Below are positions 45,801 through 51,320 of a DNA stretch of 64,000 nt, piece by piece. The notes beneath the pieces are model-generated. The model worked only from the letters and a program-made list of their open reading frames with translations. It was not told the DNA's origin and did no database searches. This DNA is from Caldilineaceae bacterium. Its GTDB lineage: Bacteria > Chloroflexota > Anaerolineae > Caldilineales > Caldilineaceae. The stretch lies in assembly GCA_020846635.1 (NCBI GenBank), contig JADLDO010000047.1:62001-126000 (forward strand). Reading direction: 5' to 3'. Made by a program: the position numbers and the translations under genes. How positions within the stretch are numbered: position 1 is the first letter of the stretch; each line of letters begins with the position of its first letter.

Positions 45801-47109
45801 TGGAGAGATAGAAAAGCCCATCGGGGCGCGAGCCGTTGTCCAATGGCTCGTCCCATTCGTAGCCCACAATCGCGTTGGAGGCGCTTGACCACTCTTGCCC
45901 ATCTGACAGGTTCGCCACATCGGTATTGCGCCAGAAGCGCATCTTGCCGTCGGCAGCAGGCACACCCAGCGAGACACTGCCCGAATTCACCGTGAAGATC
46001 TGCCCGGTCAACGCGTTTTCGGGATTTGCTCCTTCCGGGTTAAAGTCGCGTGGATCGCGCCAGGTTCCCGTCCATATCTCTGTGGGGTCAATCGATTCAG
46101 TCGCCTTTGTCTCCTTATAGGAGACAAGCGTGCGATGGGGCGTGTTGGAGCCGTCGATGCTCTCTTCCCAGCGTGTCTTCCAGAAGATCTCGTTGCCACT
46201 GAAGAAGGCCAGATGGACGCCTGCATCACGCGCCGCTTCCACATGGGCGCGCTGTGGCCCCGACCAATATTCATCATGACCAACCGACAAAAACAGATCA
46301 TGTTCCAAGATCTCTGCCCCATAGCGGTCAGCGTCTACGCCTGCGAAATAACTCACGTCGTAGCCGTTGCGCTCTAGCCAGCGCACCATCGGATATTCGG
46401 CGTTAAATACCCAATCTTCAGAGGCGTAGTCGCGTGTGGTGAAGGGCCGGTTATAGCTTACCTTGTAGGCCCGACCGGCAGGACTGCCGCTGTAGAGGCT
46501 GTTGCCCCCATAGCGGTTGTATGCCTGCCAGGTCGTATCGGCAGTCTGGAAGAGCATTTCGGAAGCGCCATCGTCAGCGCGCACAATGAAAACGATGTGA
46601 CTACCGTCACTGTCGCCCCCTTCGCGCACAAGCTTGGCAAAATAGATACCTGAAGTCGCATCAGCAGGGACAGCCCAGGATGCGGACTCAGACCAATTGC
46701 CACAGTCAACCAATCCTGTAGCTGGATCGCTCGCACAGGCTGGCTGATTTTGGGCATTGGTAGCGCTGGACGCAATGGTATCGACCAGGCGCGCGCCATT
46801 GCCGCCATAGTAGCCCATGCGGTAAATGTCAATTTTGAACGCGGCGTATGATGTATCTACCTTAAAATGGATCGTCTGACCCTGGTTGACACTGATATCG
46901 GTGGCGAAGCCCTGAAGTTCAGGGTCGCCTGCGCCGGAAATGTCCCATTCTGCGGGCGATGTTCCGGCCTCGCAATTCTCTCGAACAATTGCGTTTGCAC
47001 CACTCAAATCCGCACAAGGATCCTGGGCCAATACAGAGCCCGGGAACAAACTCGCACTGAACAGCAGCGCTGCAAGCAGCAGCCCTGTACGCGCTTTCCA
47101 TGAATACAT
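39826..47109 (-). CDS. 2,427-aa secreted multidomain protein with C-terminal X-module and dockerin (candidate client)
   Basis: Signal peptide 1-28. Modules: N,N-dimethylformamidase beta-like domain (30-525, FLSVGHDEYWSGPQRAHVEA); Ig-like (532-625); DUF4082 (630-790, starting CPCSIWEG); Big_5 Ig-like (793-900); a Rossmann/GATase-like segment (913-1010, PILVIADASNPFTRYYAELL); a NodB/CE4-like domain (about 1164-1480) with MTHDDH and HEFVAHVNTG as likely metal-site motifs; Big_5 (1492-1596); second DUF4082 (1600-1757); FN3-like (1761-1855); LamG-like lectin (about 1880-2065); Big_5 (2162-2268); carboxypeptidase-regulatory-like module (2274-2359) and dockerin (2360-2420). In dockerin loop 1 the third position is Phe instead of Asn/Asp; loop 2 is canonical. 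AAAGGA precedes ATG 47109. Catalytic activity is unproven. Confidence 0.8.
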   Translation of the reverse strand: MYSWKARTGLLLAALLFSASLFPGSVLAQDPCADLSGANAIVRENCEAGTSPAEWDISGAGDPELQGFATDISVNQGQTIHFKVDTSYAAFKIDIYRMGYYGGNGARLVDTIASSATNAQNQPACASDPATGLVDCGNWSESASWAVPADATSGIYFAKLVREGGDSDGSHIVFIVRADDGASEMLFQTADTTWQAYNRYGGNSLYSGSPAGRAYKVSYNRPFTTRDYASEDWVFNAEYPMVRWLERNGYDVSYFAGVDADRYGAEILEHDLFLSVGHDEYWSGPQRAHVEAARDAGVHLAFFSGNEIFWKTRWEESIDGSNTPHRTLVSYKETKATESIDPTEIWTGTWRDPRDFNPEGANPENALTGQIFTVNSGSVSLGVPAADGKMRFWRNTDVANLSDGQEWSSASNAIVGYEWDEPLDNGSRPDGLFYLSTRTANGVEKLQDYGNTYASGSATHHLSMYRHSSGALVFGAGTVQWSWGLDSNHDRGSTPADANMQQATVNLFADMGVQPGSLQSNLVAATASTDTTAPTSSITAPADGANVQGLVTVSGSAVDAGGGLVGGVEVSVDGGATWHPAEGRESWSYSWTPTTLDPLNIRSRAVDDSGNLESPGAGINVTVAPRTCPCSIWEGSSTPASANEIDNQPIEVGVKFQTGLDGYITALRFYKGEQNTGTHVGHLWDRAGSLLAEATFAGESASGWQEVTLGSPVAVAANTTYIASYHSSSGHYAVTDGGLTSAIANPPVRALADGEDGPNGLYKYGIAGFPSESFQASNYWVDVLFTTNVGPDMTPPTVASITPAAGATNVAANSNVSAVFNEPLKPESVSAATVELRDAANALVDATVSYNAATRTIVMDPAASLASLSSYTALLKGGAGGIQDAAGNVLEAEYTWSFTTASPPAPPPNEGPGGPILVIADASNPFTRYYAELLRAEGLNAFTVSDISLITAPILDSYEVVLLGEMALDGAAVTMLTDWVTAGGNLIAMRPDPDLAGLLGLNAPSGTLNEGYLLVNTAAAPGAGIVNETIQFHGSADLYTLNGATAVATLYSNATASTPNPAVTLRSVGANGGQAAAFTFDLARSVIYTRQGNPAWAGQERDGVGPIRSNDMFFGGSDPDWINLDKVAIPQADEAQRLLANLIGFMNADQTPLPRFWYFPRGEKAVVVMTHDDHGSGSTVARINSYNTASPAGCNVDNWECVRSSTYLFTGAQISDSQLAAFQAQGHEFVAHVNTGCSDFSLASLQDNYTSQLASFASTFPSAATPLTQRTHCIAFSDWASQPKVQLENGMRLDTNYYYWPESWIQNRPGMFTGSGMPMRFADLDGTLIDVYQATTQMTDESGQSFPFNIDTLLNRALGPEGYYGAFVANMHTDGGSNANNGAAAIVSSAQTHDVPVISAVQLLTWVDGRNASSFANLAFANDTLTFDVDANSAANGLWAMVPAQNQGKSLAAITQGGNAVPFTVATVKGVSYAQFAATSGSYVAQYGDDSTPPTVTVVSPADGATSVAINTTVTAAFSEEIDPLTLTAATFELRDASNLIPATVSYNAGTSIATLTPSAPLAINTQYTARLVGGAVKDSAGNALALDYSWSFTTNSSASGCPCSFWDDTTLPGTKTNESFPTELGVKFRSSSAGYITGIRFYKGAANSGTFVGNLWSANGELLATTTFAIGTVPGWQQALFETPVAVTADTTYVASYFTPSGNYSYEWNYFATEFNKPPLTVLQNGGVFDDSGTSTFPTKTYNASNYWVDVIFDTVVAADTTPPVISTVAATVDSGASATITWATNEPATSRVDYGTAADALDQNVTGATLVTAHSLALSGLTPNTTYYYRVTSADAAANSANAPETPNSFTTLGTVFADSSAADFSAGTVGTLCYVAEMDNGELILAPALGTEFNGTALPNGWTSNPWSGGGSATVAGGALAVDGVVAQSVDFTPGRALEFVATFQAVGFQTAGFGGGASTFNDKPWAVFGTGQRGDQLYARSWPESASTWIDIGLGSSYLGSPHLYRIEWKTDSIRFYIDGIEVGSQPHTIAGPMRVGLSDYNVGGGNVSVEWVRVSPYATACSFESRIFDAGAPVAWNTLSWTGETPAGTTLSLSYRTGDTPIPDGSWTAFAPVATSGDSLSGSTRYIQYRAALAATNADWTPVLRDVTIAYSVNTDTTAPSIVQRTPLPDATDVAPDTNITVVFDEPLNAATLNATTVRLRADGAGSDVAATVSYDAGTNTATLDPTDSLQGGTLYHVTVAGTVADVNGNALGTDASWSFTTVTLAATLNGSLTLQGRADHAALAGDVTVALYAVGEAATPLATYTPVVNSDGSFSIAGITPGTYQVAVKHAQYLQRVQTLTLNTGSNTAAFGELLAGDAFNDNFIDALDVTGLAVAYNTQLGDGAYNAAADFNDDQVIDALDLTWLALNYNVAGEMPTTIP

Positions 47110-47126
47110 AGAAATTTCCTTTATTG

Positions 47127-47210
47127 TCGAGGGTGCAACGATGCGCAAAATCTATGAATCCAGCGGAAAAGATGGAAACGCCACGCAATCGAGTGAATCA
47201 TCACCCTCGA
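47127..47210 (-). promoter_or_regulatory. Candidate structured 5' leader of the giant client gene
   Basis: A 9-bp inverted repeat (TCGAGGGTG 47127-47135 with CACCCTCGA 47202-47210) closes a 66-nt interior. On the minus strand it ends about 18 bases before the start codon and just before the ribosome site. Within it, two similar runs (GATTCACTCGATTGCG and GATTCATAGATTTTGCG) are visible. It does not match a riboswitch class I know. Confidence 0.3.
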
Positions 47211-47628
47211 TTTTGGTTGATAAACGAGCGTAGTTTGTGCATCTAGAGGAGCAGTCCGGGAGTGAGCCTGACATGCGACCTAAAGAAGCGACCCACTAGC
47301 CATGTATCTTCATTGTCCCACGTATCAGTGCGTTTTTGACTTACAGATTCCTGTCAAAAAGATGGGTTTCCGTTGGTGATCTGTCAATCATACATCTTGA
47401 TCCTGCTGGAAGACGTGATATCAGTCCTGTGCCTACAAATTATGCTGGCAGTTGTGACAGTTAGTGGTGTGTGGATGAGATTGAATGACAACCGCTAGAA
47501 GAAGGAAATTGTTTCTCTCCGGCTGTGGCTTTGGGCGCAGGCTGAGTGCTGGTAGACTTAGACAGGGCATCTACTTGGGTGGCTGTCACCTTTTTTGGTG
47601 CTCGGCGCGAGCAGTCTGGTTGGCTAAA

Positions 47629-47670
47629 CCTTCCCGCGCCCAAAGGGCTTCCACCGAAGCTCCGGGAAGG
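47629..47670. terminator. Nested CCTTCCCG hairpin before GT2 gene
   Basis: Outer arms CCTTCCCG (47629-47636) and CGGGAAGG (47663-47670) enclose GCCC-AAA-GGGC (47638-47648). It has the same nested design as 10035 and 31257, here upstream of a plus-strand gene whose ATG follows 17 bases later. Confidence 0.5.
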
Positions 47671-47687
47671 AGTATGACGGGTAGGGT

Positions 47688-48695
47688 ATGGGGACAGTAA
47701 AGAGACACGCGGCGAGTATTATTATCCCGAATTACAATGGCAATCACCATTTGACGGCTCTCTTTGACCACTTGGCCGCGCAGACGTTGCGCGATTTTGA
47801 GGTGGTCTTTGTAGACAACGGTTCTGGCGATGGCTCCTTGAGCAATGCCGAGCAGTTGGCGCGGCGGCATGGGCTGCCGCTGCGGGCAGTGCGCAATGAG
47901 ACAAATCGCGGCTTTGCGCCCGCCTGCAATCAGGGCATTGCTGCCGCCAACGCACGCTGGCTTGTGCTGCTCAACAATGACACCCGCCCTGAGCCGGTGT
48001 GGTTGGAAATGTTGGTCAATACGGCGAGCGGCGCGCCGGGCGTGGGCATGGTCGCCTCGAAGATGCTGCGCGCTGCCCACCCGGAGCAGATCGACTCTGC
48101 CGGAATTGCCGTGGATTGGATGGGCATTGTCTGGGATTGGCGTGGCGGGCAGTTGGATCAGCCGGACGAGCGCGAGGTGGTCGAGGTCTTTGGCCCTTGT
48201 GGCGGCGCGGCACTCTATAGCCGCGAGATGCTGGATGCAGTTGGGGCCTTTGACGAGGACTTCTTCGCCTATATGGAAGATGTAGATTTGGCGTGGCGGG
48301 CGCGGCTGGCGGGCTGGCGCTGCTTGCTGCAACCGCAAGCGCGCGTATTGCACGACCATTCGGCGACGTTGGGGCATACCTCGCCGCGCAAGCGTTTTTT
48401 GCTGGGACGTAACAAGGTTTGGCTGCTGGTCAAGAACTATCCCAATCCCTGGTTTGCGCGCCATCTGCCGCTGCTGCTGGCCTATGAGGGGATGGCCGCG
48501 ACGTATGGAGCCGTGGCACAACGGGATGGGGTTGCCTGGCAGGGACGGCTGGCAGGGCTGCGCCAACTGCCTCGTTTCTGGCGTAAACGGCGCGAGATCC
48601 AACGCCACTGGCGCAACGTGGAGAACTGGCAGCAGGGCATGTCGCCAGCGGTAGCCCCCTGGCGAGTGAACGAGCGATTTGCACATTTGACGTGA
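47688..48695 (+). CDS. Family 2 glycosyltransferase
   Basis: 335 residues, cytoplasmic GT-A fold. Visible motifs are SIIIPNYNGNHHL, VFVDNGSGDGS, RGFAPACNQGIAAA, LLNNDTRPEP at the metal/nucleotide site, and GPCGGAALYSREMLDAVGAF with AYMEDVDLAWRARLAG. The last block resembles rhamnosyltransferase-like GT2 enzymes that use dTDP sugars. It should add a sugar in surface glycan assembly. It opens a plus-strand run of four genes with tight spacing, ending with a GT4 enzyme. Confidence 0.9.
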   Translation: MGTVKRHAASIIIPNYNGNHHLTALFDHLAAQTLRDFEVVFVDNGSGDGSLSNAEQLARRHGLPLRAVRNETNRGFAPACNQGIAAANARWLVLLNNDTRPEPVWLEMLVNTASGAPGVGMVASKMLRAAHPEQIDSAGIAVDWMGIVWDWRGGQLDQPDEREVVEVFGPCGGAALYSREMLDAVGAFDEDFFAYMEDVDLAWRARLAGWRCLLQPQARVLHDHSATLGHTSPRKRFLLGRNKVWLLVKNYPNPWFARHLPLLLAYEGMAATYGAVAQRDGVAWQGRLAGLRQLPRFWRKRREIQRHWRNVENWQQGMSPAVAPWRVNERFAHLT

Positions 48696-48699
48696 TGCT

Positions 48700-49110
48700 A
48701 TGAGCTATACGGGTCATTCTTTTTACCGGCTGTTGGCTGCTCTTTGTGTGATTTTGATCTTGCTCTTTGCCTGGCAACTGCGCGCGCGGTGGGATTGGGG
48801 CGCGCTGCTCTTTATGGCGATTGCGGCATGGTCGGCATTTCGTTGTGTGCGGCTGATGTTGAGCCAGGTCGAGGTAATGGATGATCGGGTGCGGCTGGTT
48901 GCGCCAGGGTCATCGCCACGCGAGGTCGAATTTCGCCAACTTTCCGAGGTGCATGAGGAAGGGCGCGGGCTCAAGTCAATCCTGCTGGTCTATTATCCGC
49001 GCATGGCGACAGGTCTTTTGGATTTGGATGAGGAGCGCACCTTGCTATTGCCTGCGGTCAATGGTCACGCCGAACTACTGGCAGCGCTCGCGGCGAAGGT
49101 TCCGTCATGA
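48700..49110 (+). CDS. Small membrane protein, PH-like
   Basis: 136 residues. Two N-terminal helices (LLAALCVILILLFAWQL and WGALLFMAIAAWSAFRCV) are followed by a soluble beta-rich part (VEVMDDRVRLVAPGSSPREV). This layout is like bacterial PH-domain membrane proteins, though the match is loose. It starts five bases after the GT2 stop and overlaps the next gene by four bases (ATGA), so it is translationally coupled in the glycan run. Function unknown. Confidence 0.65.
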   Translation: MSYTGHSFYRLLAALCVILILLFAWQLRARWDWGALLFMAIAAWSAFRCVRLMLSQVEVMDDRVRLVAPGSSPREVEFRQLSEVHEEGRGLKSILLVYYPRMATGLLDLDEERTLLLPAVNGHAELLAALAAKVPS

Positions 49111-50042
49111 ATGTCACCACGCCCCTGATTACCGTCAGTGCATTGGATGCGGCCGCGAGCGGTGTCTTGGCGCGCTTTATCGGCCCGCGTGTTGCTGCCG
49201 CGCCCTATAGCGCGGTGATCAATACCGAGCAGGTACGCCGCGAAATCCTCACCGAGCAGCCGCCCTCGTTCTATCCTGTGCGCTGGCAGAAACATCGCCA
49301 TTTGGGTGCATGGCGCGCCGGGCAGTTGGTGGGCTTTTTGGATGCAGCGGTAGGGCTCGATCCCGAAAGCTATGATGTGCCTGATTACCATCCCGATGGT
49401 TTGATTCGTTTCCTGGCTTTGCCCGACCGCAGGGAATGGATTACGCCCGTTGCCGAGGCGCTCTTTGCCGAAGTCCAACGCTTTTGGCAAGAGACGGGCG
49501 TCGCCTATGTCAAAGCGTTTCATATCAGCACAGGCTATCCTTCCTTTCAGGCGGGCGCAGGCATCCTGCCCAGCGATTGGGGCGACCTGGTACGCGTCCT
49601 GACCAGCATGGGCTTTCTCTTTCGTGCGCGCTATTACTGCTTTGCACGCCGCCTGGTTGAGCCAATCGAAGAAGTCAGCCCTGTGGCGGATTTGAGCCTG
49701 GTCTATCGCGGCGATTGGAGCAACCGTCGCTATGAGATCTACTATCGCCGCGTGGAAATGGTGGCACAGGCGCGCGTGGTGCGCGTCTCGATCCAGGGTG
49801 AAGATGGCCCGATGCCGGTTGCGCGGCTGGTAGACATCTTTGTAGACTCGAACTGGCGGCACAAGGACATCGGCAAGTGGTTGCTGCGCCGCGCCATCAA
49901 CGATGCGACCCACCAGGGGGATGTACAAATGATCGCGCATCTGGCGCAACATCATCATGTCGCGCTCAATCTGCTTGTGCAGCAAGGCTTCCAGGAGTTG
50001 AATTTTCGGGGCTATACCCTCGAAAAGGGCTTAACACAATGA
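49107..50042 (+). CDS. GNAT-like acetyltransferase
   Basis: 311 residues, with an N-terminal half that looks like a degenerate acyltransferase domain and a C-terminal GNAT core. The core contains DIFVDSNWRHKDIGKWLLRRAI, in the acetyl-CoA-binding position, and QHHHVALNLLVQQGFQELNF. Substrate unknown. It overlaps the small membrane protein by ATGA and is followed by a GT4 gene, so sugar or amino-sugar acylation during glycan assembly is possible. A double-GNAT origin is plausible given its length. Confidence 0.65.
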   Translation: MNVTTPLITVSALDAAASGVLARFIGPRVAAAPYSAVINTEQVRREILTEQPPSFYPVRWQKHRHLGAWRAGQLVGFLDAAVGLDPESYDVPDYHPDGLIRFLALPDRREWITPVAEALFAEVQRFWQETGVAYVKAFHISTGYPSFQAGAGILPSDWGDLVRVLTSMGFLFRARYYCFARRLVEPIEEVSPVADLSLVYRGDWSNRRYEIYYRRVEMVAQARVVRVSIQGEDGPMPVARLVDIFVDSNWRHKDIGKWLLRRAINDATHQGDVQMIAHLAQHHHVALNLLVQQGFQELNFRGYTLEKGLTQ

Positions 50043-50069
50043 CGATGGCCTGATTGATTCTGCCCTTTT

Positions 50070-51311
50070 ATGACTGCATCTTTGCCCTTGTCCCAAGAGC
50101 CGGGACATATCCTCTTTATCACAGGTGAATATCCGCCTATGCCTGGTGGCGTGGGCGCGTATACCGCTGAACTCGCCGCGGCTTTGGGTGCGCGTGGCTG
50201 GCAGGTGAGTGTGTTGACAAGTCGCGCAGCGAGGGGCAACCCCACCCCAGCCCTCCCCAGCTTGGGGAGGGAGCCGGATCGTCATCCACAAGATCGCATT
50301 TCTCCACCCAGCTCGGTGACGGTTTATCCCGTGATGGGGCGTTGGGGCTGGAATGTTTGGGGGGCGGGTGTAGAGTGGGGTAGGAGAATAGGGGCGGATT
50401 GGGTGCATGTGCAGTATCAGACTGCGGCATTTCAGATGCACCCTGCGATCAATCTTGCCCCTGCCTGGTGGCGGCGGCAGGGGATACGCACAGCCTGGAC
50501 CTATCATGATCTGCTGGTTCCCTATCTCTTTCCGAAGGCAGGGGCGCGGCTGCGGCGTTGGGTGACAGAGCGGCCCGCGCGCGATTGCGATTTGACCATC
50601 ACGACCAATGCGGGCGACGAACGTTATCTTGCACCCATCGCGCGCCGTCTTGCCGCCATTCCCATCGGCAGCAATATCCAGGCGCGTTTTCTCACCTCCG
50701 ATGAACGCAAGGCACGCCGCGCCGCGCGCGGCTATGGCGATGAGGATGTGGTCATCGGCTATTTTGGCTTTCTCAACCGCTCTAAGGGTGGGCTGGATTT
50801 GGTGGAGACGGTGGCGCGCTTGCTGCCAGATTTGACCACGCTGCATCTGTTGATGATCGGTGAGCAAGTGGGAGCCAGCGACCCCAGCAACTATGCCTAC
50901 TTGCAGGAGGTAGAGGCGGCCATTCAAGCGCATGGGCTGGCGGATCGGGTGGCGTGGACGGGGCATCAGCCGGATGCCGAGGTGAGCGCCGATCTCGCCG
51001 CCTGTGACCTCTTGCTCATGCCTTATTTGGATGGGGCAAGCCTGCGCCGGGGGACGTTGATGGCGGGGCTGGTGCATGGCTGCGCCATTGTCACCACGAC
51101 ACCCAGCGCGCCCATTGCCGAATTGGTAGAGGGACGCGACCTGCTCTATGTGCCGCCGGGGGATGTTGAAGCAGCCGCAGCCGCGGTACTGCGTCTGGTG
51201 CGCGACCCAGTATTGCTGGCGACATTGCGCGAGAATGCAGCCGCGGCGAGCGCGGCGTTCACCTGGGAAGGGATCGCCGCGGCGCATGAACGGCTTTATT
51301 TGGCGGGTTAG
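50070..51311 (+). CDS. Family 4 (GT-B) glycosyltransferase
   Basis: 413 residues. The N-terminal Rossmann half opens with ILFITGEYPPMPGGVGAYTAEL. The C-terminal half has VIGYFGFLNRSKGGLDLVE, RVAWTGHQPDAEVSADLAACD and LLMPYLDGASLRRGTLMAGLVHG, the usual donor-site region. It should transfer a nucleotide-activated sugar in the cytoplasm. A proline-rich stretch at about residues 56-84 (NPTPALPSLGREPD and following) is encoded by a palindromic repeat inserted in frame (50251-50271). It falls in a surface loop after the first strand-helix units. It is convergent with the next gene. Confidence 0.85.
   Translation: MTASLPLSQEPGHILFITGEYPPMPGGVGAYTAELAAALGARGWQVSVLTSRAARGNPTPALPSLGREPDRHPQDRISPPSSVTVYPVMGRWGWNVWGAGVEWGRRIGADWVHVQYQTAAFQMHPAINLAPAWWRRQGIRTAWTYHDLLVPYLFPKAGARLRRWVTERPARDCDLTITTNAGDERYLAPIARRLAAIPIGSNIQARFLTSDERKARRAARGYGDEDVVIGYFGFLNRSKGGLDLVETVARLLPDLTTLHLLMIGEQVGASDPSNYAYLQEVEAAIQAHGLADRVAWTGHQPDAEVSADLAACDLLLMPYLDGASLRRGTLMAGLVHGCAIVTTTPSAPIAELVEGRDLLYVPPGDVEAAAAAVLRLVRDPVLLATLRENAAAASAAFTWEGIAAAHERLYLAG
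50251..50271. repeat. Palindromic repeat embedded in the GT4 coding sequence
   Basis: CCCTCCCCA / TGGGGAGGG, a 9-bp stem with a GCT loop, preceded by ACCCCACCCCAG. This CCCTCCCCAGC-TTGGGGAGGG arrangement is a repeat type commonly seen between genes; here it is translated as Pro-rich sequence without breaking the frame. Confidence 0.6.
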
Positions 51312-51320
51312 AGGACGCAC

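Larger units (their letters stand above)
47110..47687. other. 578-nt divergent region upstream of the giant client gene
   Basis: No credible gene. It holds the candidate structured leader at 47127-47210 and a nested hairpin at 47629-47670. A short GGTG/CACC stem followed by T6 lies at 47578-47596 on the plus strand; no plus-strand gene precedes it, so its role is unclear. The AT-richer middle (47300-47470) should contain the minus-strand promoter, which I cannot place with confidence. Confidence 0.5.

Noticed and set aside
39826..47109. Long open frames antisense to the giant dockerin gene
   Set aside because: They lack ribosome sites and recognisable domains and follow from the GC-rich codon pattern of the sense gene.
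39826..47109. Calling the giant protein an N,N-dimethylformamidase
   Set aside because: Only the domain fold is suggested; the alpha subunit partner is missing and most of the protein is other modules.
47127..47210. Cyclic-di-GMP (GEMM) riboswitch
   Set aside because: The conserved GEMM core and tetraloop-receptor sequences are not present on either strand; only a stem is visible.
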